This document shows, piece by piece, positions 8,724 to 17,468 of a stretch of 64,000 bases of DNA (position 1 is the stretch's first letter; every line of letters begins with the position of its first letter). Both the position numbers and the translations under genes were made by a program. The stretch is taken from positions 1-64,000 of the forward strand of contig PBAL01000058.1 in assembly GCA_002715965.1 (NCBI GenBank), read 5' to 3'. This DNA comes from Verrucomicrobiales bacterium. Its GTDB lineage: Bacteria > Verrucomicrobiota > Verrucomicrobiia > Limisphaerales > JAYPXF01. Under the pieces are notes generated by a model. That model worked only from the letters and a program-made list of their open reading frames with translations. It ran no database searches and was not told where the DNA came from.

Positions 8724-9944
8724 ATGAAGAGTCCAGCAGCCTTTCTCATTTTCGCGTTTGTACTTTCCACCACGGCGGGGGAATGGACCCGTTTTCGCGG
8801 ACCGAATGGTGCTGGTGTCGCGAGCGACCAGATACCGGCCAAGTGGTCCTCTGGGAACATCAAGTGGAAGACCTCCCTGCCTGGAGTGGGCCACGGATCA
8901 CCCGTGGTCTGGAAGGACCGTGTGTTCCTGCTCGCCGGCAACGAGAAAAATGGTGATCGCATCCCGGTCTGTGTGAGTGCCAAGACCGGCAAGGTGCTTT
9001 GGTCGAAGACGATCAAGGAGATGAAGCACCGTCATCACCGTCAGAACACCTTTGCATCGAGCACCCCAACCGTGGATGCGAAGCGGGTCTATTTCAGTTG
9101 GGGAACACCGAAGAAACTCACGCTCGTCGCGTACACGCACGATGGCAAACAGTTGTGGGAATCAGATTTGGGCCCGGTCAAAGGCGGCCATGGATTCGGC
9201 GCCTCTCCCGTGCGTATTGGAAACCTGCTCGCGCTGAACAACGACCAGGACGGTGAGAGTTCACTCATCGCCGTAGACTGCAGCAACGGAAAAGTTCGTT
9301 GGACCATTCCCCGCACCAGCAAACGTCTCACCTTCTCGACGCCCTGCATTTACAAGAACAAGAAGGGCGAAGAGGAGCTCATATTCACCAACTGGCAGCA
9401 CGGCATTACGGCCGTCGACCCCGAGACCGGACATGTGCTCTGGGAGAACGACGTCTTCGGAAAACCCGCCAACGAACGGGCCATTGGCTCACCTGTGATT
9501 GCCGGTGATCTCGTAATCGGCACCTGCGGATTCGTAACCAAGTTGAAACACGTCGTCGCGTTGCGTCCGATCCCCGGACAATCCGAAGCGGAGGAAGTCT
9601 GGCGCATCGAGCGTTCCGTTCCGCACATTCCCACGCCTCTCGTGGTGGGCGAGTTCATCTACCTCTGGAACGACCAGGGCATCCTCACCTGCGCCGACAA
9701 CCAGACCGGCAAGACACATTGGAGCGAGCGCCTTGGCGGTGAGGGATACAGCTCAGCCGTTTGCGCCGATAACAAGATCTTTCGTATCGGGAAAGACGGC
9801 GTGGTCACGGTGATTCCGGCCAATGGCAGGTTCGAGGTGCTCGCCACCAATGACCTCGATGAGAAATGTTTCGGCACCCCCGCGATTGCCAATGGGACGA
9901 TGTTTATCCGCACGTATGAGAACCTGCTGGCAGTGGCGAACTGA
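8724..9944 (+). CDS. Exported PQQ-like beta-propeller protein (paralogue 1)
   Basis: A 406-aa protein with an N-terminal signal peptide (about residues 1-18) followed by EWTRFRGPNGAG, the usual opening of verrucomicrobial and planctomycetal PQQ-like repeat proteins. Propeller blades are visible as GKVLWSKT, GKQLWESDL, GKVRWTI, GHVLWENDV and GKTHWSERL. The family resembles BamB and quinoprotein dehydrogenase propellers, but the fold alone gives no catalytic function. A second copy of the same design lies 0.8 kb downstream at 10752-12005, with a broken thioredoxin-like lipoprotein between them. A periplasmic location is inferred. Confidence 0.88.
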   Translation: MKSPAAFLIFAFVLSTTAGEWTRFRGPNGAGVASDQIPAKWSSGNIKWKTSLPGVGHGSPVVWKDRVFLLAGNEKNGDRIPVCVSAKTGKVLWSKTIKEMKHRHHRQNTFASSTPTVDAKRVYFSWGTPKKLTLVAYTHDGKQLWESDLGPVKGGHGFGASPVRIGNLLALNNDQDGESSLIAVDCSNGKVRWTIPRTSKRLTFSTPCIYKNKKGEEELIFTNWQHGITAVDPETGHVLWENDVFGKPANERAIGSPVIAGDLVIGTCGFVTKLKHVVALRPIPGQSEAEEVWRIERSVPHIPTPLVVGEFIYLWNDQGILTCADNQTGKTHWSERLGGEGYSSAVCADNKIFRIGKDGVVTVIPANGRFEVLATNDLDEKCFGTPAIANGTMFIRTYENLLAVAN

Positions 9945-9976
9945 TGGTTCTTCAAGAAAGCCGGCCAAATTGATAG

Positions 9977-10666
9977 ATGCGCAACCTCCCGAACAACGCG
10001 GCCCTGCTTGCCCTTGGCGCAGTATTCGTTTTGTCCGGTTGCAAACAGAACATCGGAGAGGCGCTCTATAACCAGGAGGATTCCGCTCACAAGACCTTCG
10101 TCGGGAACCGTGTGGAAGGATTCAAGTTTACGAGTATGAAGGGCGAGCATGTCGATTTCGCCCGGCTGCGTGGAAGCGTCGTGCTCCTGGATTTCTGGGC
10201 AACCTGGACCACCGATGGCATGGAACTGCTGGCCGCGAAGAAAGCCGCCTAGCAGCGACACCATCACGCTGGTTTTGAAATCGTCAGCATCAGCGCGGGT
10301 CAGGATTTGAACGGCAAGATTGAGACGCTACTGCGCGAGACCGGTGCGCCCGTGGGCGAGAAGAGCTGGACGGAAAAGGTCACCGGCATTTTCAAGAAGG
10401 AGAAGGTGGAGGACCCGGTTAAGGCTATGGACGAATTGGTGAAGAGCCCGGAGGTCTACATCGATGTGAAGAACGTCACCATCACCCAGACCCGGCGCGT
10501 CGCCACCATCAAGACCTCGGGCGCCACCCACCAGGTTGTCACTGGCAAGAAGATTGGCGTGCCGACCGACTCCGGGAACATAGATGTGATATGCAAGGAG
10601 ATCCGAAGTGATGCCGTTGCGTTTGTCATGCCCGGTCAGCAGAACCTGATCACGGTAGCCTTTTAG
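9977..10666 (+). pseudogene. Thioredoxin-like lipoprotein interrupted by an in-frame amber codon
   Basis: The frame starts at ATG 9977 with a lipoprotein signal (lipobox LSGC around residue 22) and enters a TlpA/AhpC-type thioredoxin fold (VVLLDFWATW). A TAG at 10250-10252 stops it after ELLAAKKAA. The same frame then continues without change to 10666, with the expected next thioredoxin strand (GFEIVSISAGQD) directly after. The redox motif is missing: after FWATW the sequence reads TTDG instead of CGPC. The C-terminal part (VYIDVKNVTITQTRRVATIK and onward) is beta-rich and unlike thioredoxin. The most likely reading is a redox-dead thioredoxin lipoprotein whose gene has gained a nonsense mutation; stop read-through is less likely. 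Neighbours on both sides are PQQ-like propellers. Confidence 0.75.
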
Positions 10667-10751
10667 GATCGGCCTTGGCTGGTTCTACCAATGGTTGCCA
10701 TTTTCTTCGGGACTTCTAGAATCCGCCCCTTCTCCAAAACGTCTTTAAACC

Positions 10752-12005
10752 ATGCAATTCAAACACATCACCCTTGCCGTTGTCCTCGTCGCATCGATCT
10801 CTCACGCGCCGGCCCAGGAATGGGCGCGATTCCGCGGAGCAAATGGAACTGCGGCCAGCACCGCCAAGACCGTCCCCACCAAGATCAGTGAAGGCGACAT
10901 CAACTGGTCGGTGAATCTGCCCGGTACCGGGCATTCATCGCCGGTGGCCTGGGGCGATCGACTTTTCCTCACCACCACGGACGAAAGCCGGGGCGGACTC
11001 ACCGTGGTCTGCCTCGACGCGAAGTCCGGCAAAAACGTCTGGAAGAAGAGCTTCGGCCTCAGCCCCTTCAGGAAACACCGCTACAACAGCTTTGCTTCGA
11101 CGACGCCGGTGCTCGATGGCGAACGGCTTTACGTCGGCTGGAATGATTCTGAGAAGTACACGCTGATTTGCCTGAGCTTCGACGGCGACAAGGTCTGGGA
11201 GCGAGACCTCGGTCCGTTCGTCAGCCAACACGGAAGCGGTGCATCACCGATCCTCCATCAGGGCAAACTCATCTTGAATTCGATGAAGGACGACGACAGC
11301 TTCGTCATCGCTATCAATCCTGAGAACGGAAAAACCATCTGGAAAAACGAACGTCCCAGCAAGGTGGCCACGTATGGTTCTGCGACGGTCTACCAGCCAA
11401 AGGGGGGCAAGGCACAGCTGTTGTTCACCAGCCAGGCCGATGGGATCTTTTCGCTCGATCCGAACAGCGGAAAACAACTCTGGCAAATGCCGGGTCTTTA
11501 CACCAAGCGCAGCGCCTGCAGCGTGACCGTCGCCGGAGATATCGCCTGGGGAAGCTGCGGCAGTGGCGGGGGCGGCAACTACGTCGTCGCGATCAAACCC
11601 GGTGTGCCCGGGAAAAACATCAAACCCAAACGCGCCTGGGAAATCCGCCGGTCGAGCCAATCGCCCTACATTCCCACGCCCGTCGTGAATGGTGATTATG
11701 CTTACCTTCTCAGCGACGCGGGCTTTATCAGCTGCATCAAGCCGCAGACCGGTGAGATTATTTACTCCGAACGCCTGAACACCGACGGCCGGCGTGGCGC
11801 GAACTTCTTCAGCTCTCCGATAGTCATCAATGGTCACCTCTACTGCATCACCACGGGTGGCAGGCTTTATGTCCTGCCGGTTGGTCCGGAGTACAGGGTC
11901 CATTCCACATTCAATTTCAATGGCCTCTGCCACAGCACGCCTGCCGTGCATCAGGGCCGCTTGTATGTGCGGACGGCCAACAAGCTGTTCTGTATCGGCG
12001 GGTGA
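10752..12005 (+). CDS. Exported PQQ-like beta-propeller protein (paralogue 2)
   Basis: A 417-aa protein with a signal peptide (about residues 1-21, cleavage near APAQEW), then WARFRGANGTAAS as in the paralogue at 8724-9944. Blade motifs include GKNVWKKSF, DKVWERDLGP, GKTIWKNERPS, GKQLWQMPGL and GEIIYSERLNT. Like its paralogue it is probably periplasmic, and neither shows catalytic residues I can assign. The two genes likely arose by duplication of this locus. The downstream kinase begins 79 bp later, so co-transcription is possible. Confidence 0.88.
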   Translation: MQFKHITLAVVLVASISHAPAQEWARFRGANGTAASTAKTVPTKISEGDINWSVNLPGTGHSSPVAWGDRLFLTTTDESRGGLTVVCLDAKSGKNVWKKSFGLSPFRKHRYNSFASTTPVLDGERLYVGWNDSEKYTLICLSFDGDKVWERDLGPFVSQHGSGASPILHQGKLILNSMKDDDSFVIAINPENGKTIWKNERPSKVATYGSATVYQPKGGKAQLLFTSQADGIFSLDPNSGKQLWQMPGLYTKRSACSVTVAGDIAWGSCGSGGGGNYVVAIKPGVPGKNIKPKRAWEIRRSSQSPYIPTPVVNGDYAYLLSDAGFISCIKPQTGEIIYSERLNTDGRRGANFFSSPIVINGHLYCITTGGRLYVLPVGPEYRVHSTFNFNGLCHSTPAVHQGRLYVRTANKLFCIGG

Positions 12006-12084
12006 GCCGGCAAGCGGCAATTCTCGCCGTCATCTCGCCATCATGTATTCTCGCTAGGCTCGCAGAATCGAAACCCCGCTCGCC

Positions 12085-13587
12085 ATGTGGAAAAGACCGC
12101 TGATCCTCTTCACGCTTCTCGCGATCAGCTGGCTGGTGATTCTGTCATGGCAACTCGGCGAACATAAGAACTTCGAACGACGCTTGCGTGGACGCATGGT
12201 GGAACGTGCTGAAAACGTCGCCAATACCGTTGATCTCATCATCCGCTCGCAACGTCGCTTCGGCGGATTGGTGAACTACGAGCGATTCGAATGGTCGGTG
12301 GGACAGATGCTCAAGAACCCGGAATTGAACGCGGTGGCCTTTGCCAATGGGAATTCCGAGATCTTCATGCAATCGGACAAATTACTCCCGGTGGAATTTG
12401 ATTCGCTGAATTCCGGAGAGCCGAATTGGGACGGACGCTTCCTGAATCTCTACATTCCTGAAAACTCGACCAACCGTCCGCCCATCCTCGCCCAGCCGCG
12501 GGAGAATTCTCGTGAACGCAACCCGGAAGAACAGATCCTTTTCCTGCGCACGATGCGTGATCGCATCTCCACTCAACTCGAAAGGGTCGCCTCACAGACC
12601 AATGAGGTGGTCACCAACGCCACGTCAAATGTCGAACCGGACACGCAAAATCGTCCCCGGCGAGGCTTCTTCTTCTTTGGCCGCCCGAACAACATGTCCG
12701 AAGAGGAATTCGAATTGCTCCGGGACGAGCGTGGCATTCGCGGAATCCTCGTTCAAATCGACTCATCCGGAATCCAACGCGCCATCGATCGCGACAAACG
12801 CACCCGTTCGATCGTCGTCGGCTTTGCCCTGCTGGCGATTGTCGGGATCGGTCTCGCCGTTCGCAACGTCTCGCGTTCCAACCTCATCGAGATGCGACTC
12901 GTGCGCGCCCGCGAACAGAACACGCATCTCAAGGACATGAACCTTGCCGCAGCCGGCCTCGCGCACGAAACGCGCAACCCTCTCAACATCATCCGCGGGA
13001 TCGCGCAGATGATCGGCAAGGAAGACAAGGCTTCCGAAGGGATTAGTGAGCGTTGTTCCGAAATCACCAACGAGGTCGATCGCGTGACCGGCCAGTTGAA
13101 CGAGTTCATCAACTTCTCCAAGCCGCGCGAGGTCCGGCGCACGACCGTCAGAGTGGATCAGATCCTCGATGACGTCGTGCGTCCTCTCAGAGCAGAGATG
13201 GAAGATCAGAGAATCGAACTGGTCTGGAAGCCTGCCAACATCCAGATCGAAGCCGATGAAAAGATGCTGCGCCAAACCATATTCAACCTCGTCATCAATT
13301 CCCTTCAGGCCATGAAGAACGGAGGGCGAATGGAAATCATGGTGGGCGCCACGGAAACTTCCGCTCACGTCGAAGTTTGCGACAACGGCCCCGGCGTCGC
13401 GCCGGAACATCGCGACAAGATCTTTAAGCCTTACTTCACCACCCGGGAAAAGGAAGGCACGGGGCTTGGGCTGGCCATCGTCCGACAAATTGCGCTTGCG
13501 CACGGTTGGGAGGTTCATCATAAGCCCATGGAACCGACGGGCGCCTGCTTCCGCCTCAGCCAGATCAAGTTGAAGTCGAGTTCCTAG
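12085..13587 (+). CDS. Sensor histidine kinase, NtrB/ZraS-like
   Basis: A 500-aa membrane kinase. Helix 1 lies at about residues 7-22, a long extracytoplasmic sensor at about 23-240, and helix 2 at about 242-259. The dimerisation and phosphoacceptor region carries GLAHETRNPL with His294. The ATPase domain shows the N box (NLVINSLQAM), G1 (DNGPG), the F region (FKPYFTT) and G2 (GTGLGLAIV). The gene shares one base with the downstream sigma54-dependent regulator (TAGTG junction), so the two form a coupled pair. The sensor domain matches no family I know; its signal is unknown. It should phosphorylate Asp56 of the regulator at 13587-14933. Confidence 0.92.
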   Translation: MWKRPLILFTLLAISWLVILSWQLGEHKNFERRLRGRMVERAENVANTVDLIIRSQRRFGGLVNYERFEWSVGQMLKNPELNAVAFANGNSEIFMQSDKLLPVEFDSLNSGEPNWDGRFLNLYIPENSTNRPPILAQPRENSRERNPEEQILFLRTMRDRISTQLERVASQTNEVVTNATSNVEPDTQNRPRRGFFFFGRPNNMSEEEFELLRDERGIRGILVQIDSSGIQRAIDRDKRTRSIVVGFALLAIVGIGLAVRNVSRSNLIEMRLVRAREQNTHLKDMNLAAAGLAHETRNPLNIIRGIAQMIGKEDKASEGISERCSEITNEVDRVTGQLNEFINFSKPREVRRTTVRVDQILDDVVRPLRAEMEDQRIELVWKPANIQIEADEKMLRQTIFNLVINSLQAMKNGGRMEIMVGATETSAHVEVCDNGPGVAPEHRDKIFKPYFTTREKEGTGLGLAIVRQIALAHGWEVHHKPMEPTGACFRLSQIKLKSSS

Positions 13588-14933
13588 TGTCCGATCCCAA
13601 GCCACACATCCTCATCGTCGATGACGATCCCGGCCAGCGCAGCCTGCTGAACTCATTTCTTGGCGGACAGGGATTTCGTACCACCCTTGCCGATTCCGGC
13701 GCCGGTGCGCTGGAACTCCTGGAATCTGAGGCGGTAGACATGATGATCTCTGACGTGCGCATGCCCGGCATGACCGGCTTGGAAACGCTCCAGAAGGTTC
13801 GCGAAAAACACTCCAGCCTTCCCGTTCTCATGGTCACCGCCTTCCCCGATATTCGCGATGCCGTCAGCGCGATGCAGGACGGTGCCGTCAACTACCTGCA
13901 GAAACCCATCGACCTCGACGAACTGCTCGCCAACGTCCGCAAGCCCATGGGCCTGCAACTGGAACAGAGCCTCGGCCTGAGCGGTGAACTTGAACTTCCC
14001 CCATCCGTCATCGCCGAAAGTTCCTCCATGCAGCAGGTCTTCCGCGATGCGGCATTGGTCGCAAACAGCGATAGCCGCATACTCATCACGGGCGAAAGCG
14101 GTGTCGGCAAGGAAGTCGTCGCCGATCTCATCCACAAGTGGTCACCACGCAACGAAGGCCCCATCGTCAAGATCAACTGTGCGGCCATTCCGGAGAACCT
14201 TCTGGAAAGCGAATTGTTTGGTCACACCAAAGGAGCCTTCACCGGATCGACCGCCGACCGGGTCGGACGATTCGAAGAGGCAGACAACGGGACCATCCTG
14301 TTCGATGAAATCGGTGAGATGTCCGCAGCGCTTCAGGCCAAGCTGCTTCGAATCACCCAGGACGGCGGTTTCCAACGTGTCGGCGCCAACAAGGAACAAA
14401 CCACCAACGCCCGCATCCTCGCCGCGACCAATCGCGACCTCGAAACCGAGGTGAAAGCCGGCAATTTCCGCGAAGACCTTTTCTACCGACTCAACGTGAT
14501 GGAGATCTACATTCCGTCCTTGCGCGAACGGCGCGAAGACATTGTTCCCCTCGCCAATTCCTTCGCCGCGGAATTCTCCGAAGGCGCGGCCAAGATTTCA
14601 CCCGCACTGGCCGGCCTGCTCGAGGGATACGATTGGCCCGGCAATGTTCGTGAACTGCGCAACGCACTTGAACGCGCCGTCCTCATGTCCCGCGGTGAAC
14701 TCATCCTGCCCGACCATCTTCCTCCACGCATCCACAGCAGCATGAAGCAACCGGGCTCAAGCGCCGGCGAACGCGGCAAGCTGGAGGAACTCGAACGACA
14801 GGCCATCCTGAAGTCGCTGGAAGAAAACGAATTCAATCGTACCGAAACCGCCCGCAAACTCGGCATCAGCCGCCGAGCCCTCACCTACAAGATCCAGGCC
14901 CTCCGCAAAGCCGGCTACCAGGTTGACAAGTGA
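13587..14933 (+). CDS. Sigma54-dependent response regulator, NtrC family
   Basis: A 448-aa three-domain regulator started by GTG. The receiver domain (about 1-120) has the acidic pocket VDDDP and phosphoacceptor Asp56 (SDVRMPG). The AAA+ domain (about 140-380) has Walker A GESGVGKE (169-176), the sigma54-contact loop GAFTGS (216-221), Walker B (GTILFDEI) and an R-finger region (FREDLFYRLNV). A Fis-type helix-turn-helix closes the protein (NRTETARKLGISRRALTYKI). The usual loop is GAFTGA; here the last Ala is Ser. It likely activates RpoN promoters under control of the kinase just upstream. No clear -24/-12 promoter was found nearby, so its targets are not evident. Confidence 0.93.
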   Translation: MSDPKPHILIVDDDPGQRSLLNSFLGGQGFRTTLADSGAGALELLESEAVDMMISDVRMPGMTGLETLQKVREKHSSLPVLMVTAFPDIRDAVSAMQDGAVNYLQKPIDLDELLANVRKPMGLQLEQSLGLSGELELPPSVIAESSSMQQVFRDAALVANSDSRILITGESGVGKEVVADLIHKWSPRNEGPIVKINCAAIPENLLESELFGHTKGAFTGSTADRVGRFEEADNGTILFDEIGEMSAALQAKLLRITQDGGFQRVGANKEQTTNARILAATNRDLETEVKAGNFREDLFYRLNVMEIYIPSLRERREDIVPLANSFAAEFSEGAAKISPALAGLLEGYDWPGNVRELRNALERAVLMSRGELILPDHLPPRIHSSMKQPGSSAGERGKLEELERQAILKSLEENEFNRTETARKLGISRRALTYKIQALRKAGYQVDK

Positions 14934-14937
14934 TCTG

Positions 14938-15966
14938 CTAGCGAATCGCTAACGGCCTTAAGGTAAACCCCGCAGTGGCACCACGAATCTTTGCCGTTGT
15001 GCACATGTAGCAGAACTCGTAGACCCGATCCTTCGCGAGGTCTTCCAGCTGATGGAACTCACCAATGTGCACACCTTGTTTGATCAACAGGTAATTGTGC
15101 ACCGGCATGAATGTCCCATGCTTCTTCTGATGCGCCGTTGAGTCGTCCGCGCTGGGCCAGTATTCCAAGCCGCTGGTGTCGCTCCCGATCAACATCGAAC
15201 CGTTGCGCTCGACCAACCACTTCGCACCTTCCAACAGCAGGCCCGCTGAATCATGCGCGGCAAGCGCGTCTCGCTTCTCCGGATCGCTCCAATACTGAAT
15301 CGCGCCCGTTCGGATCATCACCACATCTCCAGGCTTGAGTGTCGTTCCCTGCTTTTTCAGCGCGCCCTTCAAATCCGCCACGGTGATTCCGTAATGCGCA
15401 GGCAAAGCCTTCACGCCCTTGTAACCGGCCACATCGATCAACACCCCGCGCGCGATGATCGGGGGAATGCCCGAGGCATCGCACTTGCGCGGTCCCCAGT
15501 CTCCGCCCCAATCCTCCTCCTTGAAACCGTTGTACCAATGATTGTCCTTGCCCTGAACGGCATGGCAGAGTCCGTCGATCTGCGTCGCGACATTGTCGGA
15601 GATAAACAACGCGCAACTGTGCCAGGCCGTGCCCGTTTTTGCCGGGGGAAAGTCGCCCTGTCGCTTCACTCCTTCGGGAGAACGAAAGGTCATGATCTCG
15701 CCCGGGTTGTGCCCCGGCCACTTGAACGAATCCCGATCATACCTCACACCGAGATCGTAGGTCTTGCCCGTCTTGGCCAAGCGCAACGCAGCCTGTCGCG
15801 TCGCATCCGTCATTTCATTCAGCGCGCCGATCTCATCCTTCGGCCCCCACACCCACCCCCAGCCGGTACCGCGTTTCCATTTCTTCATTTTCTGAGCCTG
15901 CATTGAGCCGATGACACAAGTGAGGAGGGTTGCGATCAGGAGAAGTTGGATGGAATTGCGTTTCAT
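14938..15966 (-). CDS. Exported cyclase-family (kynurenine-formamidase-like) hydrolase
   Basis: A 342-aa protein with a cleavable signal peptide (about 1-24, ending near MQAQ) and a Cyclase (PF04199-type) domain. The metal-binding motif region reads NVATQIDGLCHAV, a variant of HxGTHxDxPxH: the first His is Asn and the second is Gln, while the Asp and last His remain. GDVVMIRTGAIQYW and GLEYWPSADDS are also typical. Members hydrolyse formamides, lactones or related metabolites using a metal; the changed ligands make the substrate hard to guess. It converges with the response regulator, 4 bp apart. Confidence is good for the family and low for substrate. Confidence 0.85.
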   Translation of the reverse strand: MKRNSIQLLLIATLLTCVIGSMQAQKMKKWKRGTGWGWVWGPKDEIGALNEMTDATRQAALRLAKTGKTYDLGVRYDRDSFKWPGHNPGEIMTFRSPEGVKRQGDFPPAKTGTAWHSCALFISDNVATQIDGLCHAVQGKDNHWYNGFKEEDWGGDWGPRKCDASGIPPIIARGVLIDVAGYKGVKALPAHYGITVADLKGALKKQGTTLKPGDVVMIRTGAIQYWSDPEKRDALAAHDSAGLLLEGAKWLVERNGSMLIGSDTSGLEYWPSADDSTAHQKKHGTFMPVHNYLLIKQGVHIGEFHQLEDLAKDRVYEFCYMCTTAKIRGATAGFTLRPLAIR

Positions 15967-16087
15967 GATGTACGTGATGCGCTTCGGTTGATTCGGTCGG
16001 AAGCATCAACGGTTCTCTCCTTCTGTCCACCCTTTGTTAATAGATTCTTCTTTTTGGCCCTTGGCAAAGTCACTTAACTCTCCGGCC

Positions 16088-17428
16088 ATGATTGGTCGTT
16101 ATACGCGCCCGGAGATGCGGGCCATTTGGACGGATGCAAACAAGCTGAGCATCTGGCTGAAGATCGAATTGCTCGCCAGTGAAGCGCTGGTGAAGGATGG
16201 GATTGTGCCAGCAGCGGACTTTGCGCGGATGAAGAAGGGGGCGGACAAGTGGTTCAAGAATCCGGAGGGATTGTTCGAGCGGCAGAAGGAACTGGAACGC
16301 ACCTTGAATCACGATGTGATCGCGTTCACGACCGCGGTGGCCGAGAAGATCAATCACAAGGCCAGCCGTTGGCTGCACTTCGGTCTGACGAGCAGTGACA
16401 TCGTGGACACGTCCTTTGCCGTGCAGATCGCCCAGAGCGCTGATCTGCTCATCAAGGACATCAAGGGCGTGCGCAAGGCGATGGCAAAGCAGGCGCGCAA
16501 GCACAAGCTCACTCCCTGCATCGGACGCAGCCATGGCATTCATGGCGAACCTACCACGTTCGGACTGAAGATGGCCCTGATGCATGACGAGTTCGGTCGC
16601 GCGTTGAAACGTCTGGAAACAGCCCGTGAATCTGCTGCAATCGGGAAGCTCTCGGGTGCGGTGGGAACCAATGCTCACTTGTCTCCGAAGATTGAAGGTT
16701 TTGTCTGCCGCAAATTGGGTTTGAAACCGGCACCACTTGCGACACAAGTTGTTCAGCGGGATATCCATGCCGAGTTCATGAACACGCTGGCCTTGATCGG
16801 CGCGAGCATTGAGCGTTGGTCGGTGGAGTTTCGTCACTTGCAACGCACTGAAGTTCTGGAAGCGGAAGAGCCGTTCAAGAAAGGTCAGAAAGGAAGCAGT
16901 GCCATGCCGCACAAACGCAATCCGATCACCTGGGAACGTCTGACCGGCCTCGCGCGTGTTCTGCGCGGGAACGCGATTGCCGCCATGGAAAACGTCGCGC
17001 TCTGGCACGAACGAGACATCAGCCATAGCAGCGTCGAGCGCGTGATCTTTCCGGATTCGTGCTGTCTGTTGAATTACATGTTCCACCTCCTTGGCCGGGT
17101 GTTGGATGAGCTCAATGTGTATCCGAAGAACATGAAGAAGAATCTCGGAATTTCACTTGGCATGTGGAACTCACAGACCGTCTTGCTTGCGCTCATCCGC
17201 AAAGGACTCACCCGCGAGCAGGCTTACGAATTGGTGCAGCGCAATGCGATGAAGACCTGGGAGGTGAAGCACGCCGGTCGCGATGACGCGGATTTCCTCG
17301 AGCAGCTCTTGTCTGACCGCGATGTGTCCAAGCATTTTGCCGCAGGCGAACTGGAAGGTCTTTGTTCGATCGAATTCCACCTGAAGGAAGTCGATAACCG
17401 GTTCAAGCAACTTGGATTGATCAAGTAA
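16088..17428 (+). CDS. purB: Adenylosuccinate lyase
   Basis: PurB cleaves adenylosuccinate and SAICAR in purine synthesis, releasing fumarate. The 446-aa sequence begins MIGRYTRPEMRAIWTD and has the fumarase/ASL signature GSSAMPHKRNP and the GRSHGIHGEPTTFG region with its catalytic His. The frame is open to 16034, but ATG 16088 matches the known N terminus of the short bacterial PurB type. It lies 40 bp upstream of mtnA on the same strand. purE and purK are 4 kb away on the other strand, so purine genes are scattered here rather than in one operon. Confidence 0.96.
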   Translation: MIGRYTRPEMRAIWTDANKLSIWLKIELLASEALVKDGIVPAADFARMKKGADKWFKNPEGLFERQKELERTLNHDVIAFTTAVAEKINHKASRWLHFGLTSSDIVDTSFAVQIAQSADLLIKDIKGVRKAMAKQARKHKLTPCIGRSHGIHGEPTTFGLKMALMHDEFGRALKRLETARESAAIGKLSGAVGTNAHLSPKIEGFVCRKLGLKPAPLATQVVQRDIHAEFMNTLALIGASIERWSVEFRHLQRTEVLEAEEPFKKGQKGSSAMPHKRNPITWERLTGLARVLRGNAIAAMENVALWHERDISHSSVERVIFPDSCCLLNYMFHLLGRVLDELNVYPKNMKKNLGISLGMWNSQTVLLALIRKGLTREQAYELVQRNAMKTWEVKHAGRDDADFLEQLLSDRDVSKHFAAGELEGLCSIEFHLKEVDNRFKQLGLIK

Positions 17429-17468
17429 TCAGCTCGCGATTGAATGGTCCGTTGATGTTCCCTCCGCA

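Noticed and set aside
10250-10252. Stop-codon reassignment or pyrrolysine/selenocysteine-like read-through at the in-frame TAG
   Set aside because: TAG is used as a normal stop elsewhere in the window (for example 25493-25495 and 39775-39777), and no supporting genes or recoding hairpin are seen.
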